Below are positions 28,764 to 36,282 of a stretch of DNA of 36,282 nucleotides, piece by piece. Source of the DNA: a virus; IMG/VR virus record IMGVR_UViG_3300025701_000028, positions 1-36,282 of that record; one strand, written 5' to 3'. Both the position numbers and the translations under genes were made by a program. Under the pieces are notes generated by a model. It worked only from the letters and a program-made list of their open reading frames with translations. It searched no databases and was not told the origin of the DNA. Position 1 is the first letter of the stretch. The number at the start of each line of letters is the position of its first letter.

Positions 28764-30530
28764 ATGTCTTACCGTCTCCGTTCCCGTGGCACCTACCACG
28801 AATTTGAGCCTATCCAGGCTTCTGGCGGAACCGTGCTTGAGACAATGATCGATGGAACTTTGCACAAGGTTCACTACTTTACATCTGTTGGTTCTCATAC
28901 TTTTACTCTAGATCGATTCGGATCTAATCCAGAAATTAATTATTTGATCGTAGGAGGCGGTGGCTCGGGCGGAGCCTCCCAGATTGAAGAGGGCGAACTA
29001 GACCCAGCAGACCCAGCAGACGATGGAACTGATGCTCCAGACATAGTAATCGCTGGCGGCGGTGGAGACGCTGGATCAGTTGTTTCTGGATCATATCACT
29101 TTCTAGAAGAAAAGTCTATTCAAATTGTCGTTGGAAACGGCGGCATTACTGGAAGTCCAAGCGGTCCAGGAGAAAGCGGACAGTCTTCAGTAATAGGGCA
29201 AGAAGGGACTGACTTATATATTGTAGCCAGTGGTGGCGACGGTGGCCCATTCTCTAATGCTATTGACGGAGAGGGTGCAGACCCATCTGTATCTGGCATT
29301 AAAGGTCTAGAATCTTCCATCAACGGAATTCTTTCAACTTATGCGATAGGCGGAAAAGCTGGTTCAGATAAGTACGGAACATCTCAAGTAGAATTCGGTT
29401 CAGGCGGAGGGGGTGGCTCTCACCAGGGAGAGATGGGGTCTAGTCTTCCTGGACTCCCAGGAATGCACGGTGCGGTTATCATATCCTATCCAATTAAGCC
29501 AAGGCCAGGCTACCAAAACCCTGCTGTGCCGTCTAAGCCAGACCAGCCACAAGCATCTACTAGCGTTGGACAAGATTTTGTAACTTGGAATGCGGTCCTA
29601 GATAACGGCTCGGCCATCATTGAATATGAGTGGGAGTGCAGTGATGGAAAAACTGGTACGACCACATCTTTAGGCGTTACCGTTGAGCAAGAGCCAGCCT
29701 TGCCCCAGACATATAGGGTTAGAGCTCGCAATGCAATTGGCTACGGCCCATGGTCTGATGACTCTGGATCCGTTACCCCATTGCCACCCTTCTTCCCCCA
29801 CTTCCCACCGCACTTCCCACCATTCTTCCCATTCTTCCCACACTTTCCACCGCACTTCCCACCCTTCTTCCCACACTTCCCACCCCACTTCCCTCCTCAC
29901 TTCCCTCCTCACTTCCCTCCTCATTTCCCACCGTTCTTTCCACACTTCCCGCCACACTTCCCACCGCACTTCCCACCGTTCTTCCCGCACTTCCCGCCAC
30001 ACTTCCCACCGCACTTCCCACCGTTCTTCCCAAGGTTCCACGCATGGTGTATCCACGAAGACACTTTGGTTAGGACTGCTCGTGGTGAGATTCCTGCAAA
30101 GGACGTGGTCATGGGTGATATGGCGATAACTCCATTGCTGGCTGAGATGACGGCAGAAGATCCAGGAGACTCTAAGCCATCTATGTTCTTGTGGTCCGCA
30201 GACACTCTAACGTTCGAAGGACTCGCGGAAACTGAGGTTATGTATCTAGGTCCTAAGATGTCGGCATGCGTCTACTTCAACGGCAACGAAGCCGCCAAGT
30301 TCTCGTTCACCCAGACAATCTATATTAAGCGAGACGGGGTATACAGAATCGTACCAACTTCTGATATAGAACCTGGAGACTTCCTTATAACTGTAGCTGA
30401 AGATGGATCTTATGGAGAAGAGCTAGTAGAATCTGTCACAGTTATAGACGAGCCACAAATGACATACCTTGTAGGCTGCGAGCCACAGGACTGGTTCATT
30501 GCTGGTGGCTATCTGGTGCACAATAAGTAA
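28764..30530 (+). CDS. Gly-rich - Fn3 - HFPP repeat - Hint protein, copy 2 (588 aa)
   Basis: The N-terminal part (1-255) is a glycine-rich phage-tail domain (YLIVGGGGSGG, IVIAGGGGDAG, GSGGGGGSHQG). A fibronectin III domain follows (about 258-340; ITYxWE-like EYEWECSDGK, TYRVRARNAIGYGPW), then the HFPP/FFP tract (342-423) and a Hint domain from Cys429, again closing LVHNK. The domain order matches copy 1 except for the N terminus, so the C-terminal block has been shuffled between carriers. It lies directly after the oxygenase cluster. Confidence 0.8.
   Translation: MSYRLRSRGTYHEFEPIQASGGTVLETMIDGTLHKVHYFTSVGSHTFTLDRFGSNPEINYLIVGGGGSGGASQIEEGELDPADPADDGTDAPDIVIAGGGGDAGSVVSGSYHFLEEKSIQIVVGNGGITGSPSGPGESGQSSVIGQEGTDLYIVASGGDGGPFSNAIDGEGADPSVSGIKGLESSINGILSTYAIGGKAGSDKYGTSQVEFGSGGGGGSHQGEMGSSLPGLPGMHGAVIISYPIKPRPGYQNPAVPSKPDQPQASTSVGQDFVTWNAVLDNGSAIIEYEWECSDGKTGTTTSLGVTVEQEPALPQTYRVRARNAIGYGPWSDDSGSVTPLPPFFPHFPPHFPPFFPFFPHFPPHFPPFFPHFPPHFPPHFPPHFPPHFPPFFPHFPPHFPPHFPPFFPHFPPHFPPHFPPFFPRFHAWCIHEDTLVRTARGEIPAKDVVMGDMAITPLLAEMTAEDPGDSKPSMFLWSADTLTFEGLAETEVMYLGPKMSACVYFNGNEAAKFSFTQTIYIKRDGVYRIVPTSDIEPGDFLITVAEDGSYGEELVESVTVIDEPQMTYLVGCEPQDWFIAGGYLVHNK
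29787..30032 (+). repeat. HFPP/FFP codon repeat tract, copy 2
   Basis: About 246 bases of 12-base and 9-base units coding for residues 342-423; longer than copy 1 and with a different unit order until the identical end segment. Confidence 0.9.
29988..30109 (+). repeat. 122-bp identical segment, copy 2
   Basis: Identical to 18156-18277. Beyond it the two Hint genes differ at many sites. Confidence 0.85.
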
Positions 30531-30538
30531 GGGCTAGA

Positions 30539-33500
30539 ATGGTTAATCCTTTAAATCTGTATGCAACTAAGGTGTTCGCAGAGCATCCAACAACAATGTG
30601 GGCACTAGATGAAGAGGTCGGATACCTCACCTTGTTCGACGTAGGCGGGAATGAGCAACTTGTCGAGGAAGGCCTCGACTGGACCATATCTGGTGCCACC
30701 ACAATAACCGAAGAGCAGTTTGAGCAAAGCGTCCCGACTCCACCAATTTCTACAACTTTTAAAAACTTTTTGCAAGAAGAGGTTGGCAACGGGGGGCTAA
30801 TCTCAATCAGGTCTAAGCATTCAGCATATGGCAGTAGCATTAGTACCTCTCTAGGTTCTTTTGCAATAGGCCTTTATCTCTATACGCCTAACAGATCCGT
30901 CCAGGTAAGGGTCGGGTATACATATACGAATACTGCTGACGGGCAAGAGTATGAAGTCCTAAGGCCAGTAAATGTTCCAACAAGCTCTAGGGGGTTGTGG
31001 GCATTCGTATCTGCGACTTTTAGCTTGCCAGAGAACTTCTCAAACATTTCTCCATTTATAGAAATGTTTTATCAGCCCTCAGAAGAAGTCGTTTATCAGT
31101 TTGCGATTAACGGAATATCTTTTGGGCAATGGTCAGAAGAGTTTCACTCACAGTCTCTTGGATCAAAGCCAGAAGCCCCAGTGCTTCTTCCCAACTATCC
31201 AGAATTTCTCGGAATCTCTGCTAACCCTTATGGACTACAGGGAAAATCTGGCTATTATGTGGTAGATGATTCTGACGGCCTACAGCTATGTGCTAAAAAT
31301 ACTGGTACACCAATTGTCTATGGCTCTGAGAATAGCACCAGAATTACGCCAAACGCAGGCGGAAAGCCATCGCTAGTTCTTCCAGGCGAGGGGTTTATGA
31401 ATAAGTCAGGACAAAACAAATCTTTAACATTTGAGTTCTGGGCAAACATAATGTCAAGTGCTACAGAGGCGAGAAGAGTCTTTGGCCCGCTACTTTCTGA
31501 TGACGGGCTATATGTTGATAGACATATGATAAAGCTAAAGGCAGGAAGCTACTCTGGCTCATACTCGGTTGGCGAGTGGGGTAGGCCAATGCTAATAAGT
31601 ATTAGGATGTCTGCCACTAGAATTTCGGTTCTCATTAATGGTCAGGAAGTCATGTCTATTGATATTAACGGAGATCCGATAGCCTTCCCAGATGCAGACA
31701 CAGACTGGGTAGGGTTTTATGCATATGATGATGTTCCTGTAGTTCAGATAGAATCTCCAGCAGTGTATTCTTACGAAGTTCCAGTTATCGTACAAAAGCG
31801 CAGATTCATTTATGGTCAGGGTGTTGATTTTCCCACTTCTATTGGTGGATTAAACCACACATCGATAGCAGCCATAGACTACTCGGTTGCTAATTATGCA
31901 AAAAATGCAAGGTATCCATCTACTTCTAGCTGGTCTTCAGGCTTTGCAGAAAACATGAACGTTGGCAAAAACTCTATAGCCCTGCCAGACTATAGACTGC
32001 CTAAGCTGTTCCTGAGCGAAAAGAGCTTAGAGTGGAAGTCTGTAACAGATCTTAGTTTTGATCCTGAGAACCCTACGTTCTCAATAAAGCCAGACATTAC
32101 CTTCGATAACACTGGTGGATATTTCTTTTTCAATAGCCTTAGCTTTTTAAAAGAGTCTGCTCAATCAATCTATGCGGTTTTTGAAAAGACGGATACATTT
32201 ACATATTCTGGGAAAGAAACACTGATGCGCTTTGAGAACCAGTTTGACAAATCAGCCATCGACATATCTTTAGATAACGATACAATTGAATACTCTGTGG
32301 AGTACCTGGACGAAAACAATAACTTGTTCTCAGAAATGTTCTACACATGCTCTGGGGTTAGTGTCGGTGATCAGTTTGCTGTTGGTCTTAGCTTCCAGCA
32401 GGCAGCAATAGCTTTTGGGGGGAGGGTTGCATCCTTTATTGGAACTATTCAATCATCTAAGGTATTTATTGCTGGAAACCAAAGCTATCAAAACACTTTT
32501 TCTGGAAAGATACACAGGGTAGCTATCTCAAGTGCCATAAATCTACAAAAGATGATCAACGTCTTTGATACAAATGGTCTAGCAAAGGATTATTCTTCTG
32601 GATCTCTAGCAGGTGAAAGCAATAAGCTGTCTCAAAAAGCAACTTATACACTAGTTCCTACTAAAAATCTTGGAAAGTTTGAGTTAGATATTGCAACGGA
32701 TTCATATTGGGAAGACTACATTCCATTGAGCTATTTTGGAAAATATGTTTTAGATCAGGCTAACGACAAGTTCTTCTCTCTAGATTTTTTGCAGTTTAAT
32801 GTAGACTATGTAAGGCTGAGTAATTTTTCTGAGGGTGCCTATGACACATCATCAATGCCAGTAAAAACATATGTTACATTCCAGTACTTAAAAAACGGTG
32901 CCAATAATAATATTGCGTATTACCAAAATACAGAGCCTTTACCTAAAGATGGGATAGTCTCACCAGGCACCGATTGGGTAACCACAAAGTACGAAGTCCT
33001 TAATGATTCAGTAATCAAGTTGCCAGTTGGAATTAGTATTGATAGCCTGGCTCTTGTCATTCATATTGAAGTACAGTCAGACGGCATTCTTAATGACAAC
33101 ATAAGAATAAGACACCTAGACATATCGTCACAAGCTCTTGGAAAGCAACCTAATAAGATTAAAACTCAGTTTGGAAGTGAGATAGTTCCTTACAAAAGAT
33201 CTGGAAACTATTTTGAGTACAAGAACGTCAGCCCTTTTAGTATTGGAAAGAACAGTTCACCGTACCTGCACCTGACTAAAAATAGTGGAATGAAGCCAAG
33301 GGTGCCATTCTCATATTCTGGATTTGAAGGGCTAAGCATTCCCATTAACAAAAACAAAGCTTCATTCTTTAAGATTGATCTTTTTCAGATGTCTGTCAGA
33401 TATGATGAGCTCACCTTTCCTACTGATCCAGTACAGCTATTTGAAATAGAAGGTCCTTCAGATTATGTTAGGTTCTACCTAGTAGCAGACTCTAATACAC

Positions 33501-34012
33501 AAAAACGCGGTCAGATCTATGCGATTGACAGCAAGACTGGAACTCTTAGATCTGATATCGTGTTCTACACTGATGGAAAGGTTGTAAAGCGTCCGATAGT
33601 TAACTCTTATAGCTGGGCTACACTGTCATTCTCATTTCTAGATTCCCTGAGCTTTGAGAATACTCCTGGGGCAATCCGAATCACCAGCCCAATAGCATTC
33701 GACAACTTGTCTTATTATCAGGCAACTCAGCTAGATGATGTTCAAAGATTTGCGTTCAGGCAGTGGACAGCCGTACGCCAAGGCCAAGATGTGTCATTCG
33801 ATTGGAGTGATTGGAGTGATGTAACTTGGCAAGAGGTGCTATTCTTGGCACAAACAGATGCCGAATTAACAGACGCTCAGCGTATTTATAAGACATTTAC
33901 TGGCACAAATAGCTTTATTTTTGATTCAAGCTCCAGCCTGGTTGTCAGCAACTACAGGTCTTCCATCTATAAAGACCTGTCTTGGTCGAATTCTACCATC
34001 ACTCCAGTATAA
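30539..34012 (+). CDS. Large LamG-like minor tail protein (1157 aa)
   Basis: 1157 aa, the largest gene here. A LamG/concanavalin-like domain is visible at about 270-420 (SLVLPGEGFMNKSGQNKSLT, then FEFWANI, and ISVLINGQEV); further beta-rich, probably jelly-roll regions follow (FSEMFYTCSGVSVGDQF, KIHRVAIS). The C-terminal 60 residues include WSDWSDVTWQEVLFLAQTD. LamG folds bind carbohydrate, so recognition of cell-wall glycans is plausible. AAGGGC lies 5 bases before the ATG. It starts 8 bases after the Hint gene, so it is probably in the same transcript. Confidence 0.75.
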   Translation: MVNPLNLYATKVFAEHPTTMWALDEEVGYLTLFDVGGNEQLVEEGLDWTISGATTITEEQFEQSVPTPPISTTFKNFLQEEVGNGGLISIRSKHSAYGSSISTSLGSFAIGLYLYTPNRSVQVRVGYTYTNTADGQEYEVLRPVNVPTSSRGLWAFVSATFSLPENFSNISPFIEMFYQPSEEVVYQFAINGISFGQWSEEFHSQSLGSKPEAPVLLPNYPEFLGISANPYGLQGKSGYYVVDDSDGLQLCAKNTGTPIVYGSENSTRITPNAGGKPSLVLPGEGFMNKSGQNKSLTFEFWANIMSSATEARRVFGPLLSDDGLYVDRHMIKLKAGSYSGSYSVGEWGRPMLISIRMSATRISVLINGQEVMSIDINGDPIAFPDADTDWVGFYAYDDVPVVQIESPAVYSYEVPVIVQKRRFIYGQGVDFPTSIGGLNHTSIAAIDYSVANYAKNARYPSTSSWSSGFAENMNVGKNSIALPDYRLPKLFLSEKSLEWKSVTDLSFDPENPTFSIKPDITFDNTGGYFFFNSLSFLKESAQSIYAVFEKTDTFTYSGKETLMRFENQFDKSAIDISLDNDTIEYSVEYLDENNNLFSEMFYTCSGVSVGDQFAVGLSFQQAAIAFGGRVASFIGTIQSSKVFIAGNQSYQNTFSGKIHRVAISSAINLQKMINVFDTNGLAKDYSSGSLAGESNKLSQKATYTLVPTKNLGKFELDIATDSYWEDYIPLSYFGKYVLDQANDKFFSLDFLQFNVDYVRLSNFSEGAYDTSSMPVKTYVTFQYLKNGANNNIAYYQNTEPLPKDGIVSPGTDWVTTKYEVLNDSVIKLPVGISIDSLALVIHIEVQSDGILNDNIRIRHLDISSQALGKQPNKIKTQFGSEIVPYKRSGNYFEYKNVSPFSIGKNSSPYLHLTKNSGMKPRVPFSYSGFEGLSIPINKNKASFFKIDLFQMSVRYDELTFPTDPVQLFEIEGPSDYVRFYLVADSNTQKRGQIYAIDSKTGTLRSDIVFYTDGKVVKRPIVNSYSWATLSFSFLDSLSFENTPGAIRITSPIAFDNLSYYQATQLDDVQRFAFRQWTAVRQGQDVSFDWSDWSDVTWQEVLFLAQTDAELTDAQRIYKTFTGTNSFIFDSSSSLVVSNYRSSIYKDLSWSNSTITPV

Positions 34013-34017
34013 TGTGG

Positions 34018-34023
34018 TACAAT
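34018..34023 (+). promoter_or_regulatory. Extended -10 promoter, near-leaderless
   Basis: TGGTACAAT with -10 at 34018-34023, 7 bases before the ATG at 34031. The start of the portal transcript. Confidence 0.6.
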
Positions 34024-34030
34024 AGTAACC

Positions 34031-34411
34031 ATGAATACTCCAAAACCAAGATTCCCTGGTCAGATCGGGGAGACAAAAGTACAGGTAGTTGAAGAAAACT
34101 ACTCTAACTACGGAACATACGTATGGCACAAGCCAAGCGGTAAGGCATTTACAGACGGCAACGGCAATGCGTTGTCGATTGAATCAATGAAGGGCGACCT
34201 GTCGAGGGTACAAGAGCTAGAGAATGCTGCTCGATACTGGGGTCAGCCAGAGGGCACTGCAAAATTCTACCCAAACATGAAGAAGATTTCTGACGAAGAG
34301 CACAGCGAGCAAGTAGACAGAATGTCACAGGGCCTCATCCCTAGCATGAATGACATCGGGGCTATCACTGCTGCCAAGAAGACTCTTGAGACATACGGAG
34401 ACGAGGGGTAA
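34031..34411 (+). CDS. Unknown protein preceding the portal (126 aa)
   Basis: 126 aa, hydrophilic: MNTPKPRFPGQIGETKVQV at the start, YGTYVWHKPSGKAFTDGNG, then helical (SRVQELENAARYWGQP). Not recognised. It overlaps the portal start (TAATG), so it is coupled to it and probably a structural or assembly factor at the head-tail vertex. -10 TACAAT lies 7 bases from the ATG. Confidence 0.65.
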   Translation: MNTPKPRFPGQIGETKVQVVEENYSNYGTYVWHKPSGKAFTDGNGNALSIESMKGDLSRVQELENAARYWGQPEGTAKFYPNMKKISDEEHSEQVDRMSQGLIPSMNDIGAITAAKKTLETYGDEG

Positions 34412-36039
34412 TGTCTGAGCAAAGCTGGACTGTTGGTGCAAGAATTGATGAAATTGAGCAAACTGTAGATCAGTTTAAGAAGCAAGACCCATTCAACAAA
34501 TCCTGGGATGACATCAAGTCTTTGACGGGGCTAGACACTAACTTCAAGAGACGTTCTAGCAGGATGTCAAAGAACTATACTTATACAAATGATGGCCCTA
34601 CGGTAGATCCGTCTCAGCAATACATGACTAGTGCTCTTGCTGTGGCTTCTGGTATTGAGGACGCAAAGTCCAAAGAGATTAACCCAGGCACTGTCTTCCG
34701 TAATGGCTACGGAATGTTTGACGTAATCACTCCACCATGGAATCTGTATGAGCTAGCAAATTATTACGATACTTCTTTCGCTAATCACGCAGCTATCGAT
34801 GCCAAGGTTGAAAACATTGTTGGTCTTGGATATGACTTCGAGGTGTCAAAGCGTACAATGATGAAGCTAGAGTCCACCGAGAATCCAGACGCAGTAGAAA
34901 GAGCCCGCAAAAGAATTGAGCGACTCAGGGTAGAGATGCGAGACTGGCTAGAAAATTTGAACGACGAAGAGTCATTCACCCACACTCTGACAAAGTTCTT
35001 TACTGATGTCCAGGCAACTGGAAACGGATACCTGGAGATTGGAAGAACTACCAAGGGCAAGATTGGCTATATCGGTCACATTCCAGCAACAACTATTAGA
35101 GCACGACGTTTGCGCGACGGGTATGTTCAAATTATTGGAAACAAGGTTGTGTACTTCAGAAACCTGGGGGCAAAGAATAAAAACCCAATTACTACTGATC
35201 CAAGACCTAATGAGATTATCCACTATAAGGAATACTCTCCATTAAATACATTCTATGGTGTCCCAGATATTATGTCTGCAATAACATCTTTGCATGGAGA
35301 TCAGCTAGCCTCCCAATACAACATTGACTATTTTGGGAACAAGGGCGTGCCTCGCTATGTTGTAACACTAAAGGGTGCTCAGCTTTCTGCTGATGCAGAA
35401 GATAAGATGTTTAGGTTCCTGCAGAATAACCTTAAGGGGCAAAATCACCGTACCCTATATATCCCACTTCCTGGAGATAGCGATAACAGCAAGGTTGAGT
35501 TTAAGATGGAGCCTGTAGAGAATGGTGTCCAGGAGGCATCCTTTGAGCAGTATCGCAAACAGAACCGAGATGATATCCTTATTGCTCACCAAGTCCCGCT
35601 ATCTAAAATTGGTGGAGGAGACTCTTCCGCCATTGCTGCTGCCTTAGCACAGGATCGGACATTCAAAGAGCAGGTCTCAAGGCCAGCACAGAACAATCTT
35701 GCAAAGATGATTAATAAGATCATAAAAGAAGAAACAGATATTCTGGAGTTTAAGTTCAACGAGCTAACGTTGACGGATGAGATTGCTCAGTCTCAGATTT
35801 TAGAGCGTTATGTTAAGAACCAGATTATGGTTCCTAATGAGGCAAGAGAGATTCTTGGATTGCCACAGAGGCCAGATGGAGACGAGCCATTTGAAATGAA
35901 TTCTCGTCAAGCAGCGGATGCGCGAGCAAACACAGCACGGAACAGAGAGAGGGATACTGACAGATCCAATAACCAATCAGATAGTACATCAACTATCAGC
36001 GGTAGAAACCCACAAGGTGAAGGATCATCATCAGATTAA
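34411..36039 (+). CDS. Portal protein, HK97/PBSX-like (542 aa)
   Basis: It forms the dodecameric ring at the capsid vertex through which DNA passes. Portal-type segments are ANYYDTSFANHAAIDAKVEN, GNGYLEIGRT, EIIHYKEYSPLNTFYGVPDI, and AIAAALAQDRTFKEQVSRPA followed by the C-terminal helix (LKxMINKIIKEE). The length (542 aa) is within the usual range. The last 45 residues are a low-complexity polar tail (RERDTDRSNNQSDST). Coupled to the preceding gene by TAATG. No terminase lies nearby. Confidence 0.85.
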   Translation: MSEQSWTVGARIDEIEQTVDQFKKQDPFNKSWDDIKSLTGLDTNFKRRSSRMSKNYTYTNDGPTVDPSQQYMTSALAVASGIEDAKSKEINPGTVFRNGYGMFDVITPPWNLYELANYYDTSFANHAAIDAKVENIVGLGYDFEVSKRTMMKLESTENPDAVERARKRIERLRVEMRDWLENLNDEESFTHTLTKFFTDVQATGNGYLEIGRTTKGKIGYIGHIPATTIRARRLRDGYVQIIGNKVVYFRNLGAKNKNPITTDPRPNEIIHYKEYSPLNTFYGVPDIMSAITSLHGDQLASQYNIDYFGNKGVPRYVVTLKGAQLSADAEDKMFRFLQNNLKGQNHRTLYIPLPGDSDNSKVEFKMEPVENGVQEASFEQYRKQNRDDILIAHQVPLSKIGGGDSSAIAAALAQDRTFKEQVSRPAQNNLAKMINKIIKEETDILEFKFNELTLTDEIAQSQILERYVKNQIMVPNEAREILGLPQRPDGDEPFEMNSRQAADARANTARNRERDTDRSNNQSDSTSTISGRNPQGEGSSSD

Positions 36040-36103
36040 GTGAAAAAACAATTATATCGTTTTTCTAACAATTTGATAAAAAGTATTGTATAATATAACT
36101 AGT

Positions 36104-36282
36104 ATGACTATGTTTAAGGCTCATTGGGCTACTGAAGGCGACAGCGTCCGCCTCTCCATGCCATTTAGTAAAGTCGATGTAGAGAAGCGCATCGTCTCTG
36201 GTTTTGCGACCCTGGATAATGTTGATAAGCAAAACGACATAGTTACCACTGATGCCTCACTGAAGGCCTTTAATAGTTTTCG
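36104..36282 (+). CDS. XkdF-like prohead protease, 5' part
   Basis: The first 59 codons of a gene that runs off the window: MTMFKAHWATEGDSV at the start and EKRIVSGFATLDNVDKQND, matching the early region of XkdF-type phage proteases, which process the capsid scaffold. Its place directly after the portal fits. The ATG lies 9 bases after TATAAT (36089-36094) with no Shine-Dalgarno, giving a near-leaderless mRNA; a second ATG lies 6 bases on (36110). Truncated by the window end, so the catalytic residues are not visible. Confidence 0.7.
   Translation, partial: MTMFKAHWATEGDSVRLSMPFSKVDVEKRIVSGFATLDNVDKQNDIVTTDASLKAFNSF

Noticed and set aside
17982-30032. CRISPR array or satellite at the HFPP repeats
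   Set aside because: The 9- and 12-base units are in-frame codon repeats without unique spacers.

Overview
The window looks like part of the genome of a tailed double-stranded DNA phage, most likely infecting a Gram-positive, probably actinobacterial, host. The phage assignment rests on an HK97/PBSX-like portal protein, the start of an XkdF-like prohead protease and a long run of tail-fibre and adsorption proteins. The host guess rests on leaderless start codons placed 6 nt after -10 boxes, a perfect CGAAC-N4-GTTCG LexA-type box, and small-gene families that resemble those of actinophages. The host is inference. No tRNA, rRNA, CRISPR array, integrase, transposase or terminase is visible.

Left arm (1-5700, all minus strand): about twenty tiny genes (28-148 aa), many chained by ATGA/TAATG overlaps, several with CxxC zinc-ribbon or single membrane-segment character. 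Intergenic gaps are built from recurring regulatory parts: sigma70-like promoters whose spacer carries TGTCGGTGGT, a 16-bp element (GTCAAGnCGACACGCC on the plus strand) over or beside the -35, GTTAY half-sites at 11-bp spacing, a LexA-type box, and a shared leader with Shine-Dalgarno sequence GAAAGTAGGAAA. At 5699-5769 two divergent promoters drive single-membrane-segment peptides and separate the left arm from the rightward genes.

Right arm, adsorption part (6049-18698, plus strand): a membrane/coiled-coil protein, a series of modular tail or baseplate proteins (RGDT-type beta modules, fibronectin III, pyocin-knob-like, Mtd-like N terminus, a long Ala-rich coiled-coil fibre), an M23 peptidase, and a first protein with Fn3 domains, an HFPP repeat tract and a C-terminal Hint (intein-like) domain.

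Core of interest (18761-28734): eleven genes carrying twelve 2-oxoglutarate/Fe(II) oxygenase domains of the prolyl-4-hydroxylase type, plus two related proteins of unknown family. Two oxygenase genes are inverted. The block is bracketed by the two Fn3-HFPP-Hint proteins (17379-18698 and 28764-30530), which share a 122-bp identical segment. My leading hypothesis is a phage system that hydroxylates, probably on proline, its own Pro/His/Phe repeat proteins or other fibres, with Hint-mediated self-processing. This is inference from motif and gene order.

Right end (30539-36282): a 1157-aa LamG-like tail protein, a small unknown protein, the portal, and the first 59 codons of the protease. Many right-arm genes have their own extended -10 promoter (TGnTAnAAT), commonly placed exactly 6 nt before the ATG, so leaderless translation seems to be a general strategy of this phage.
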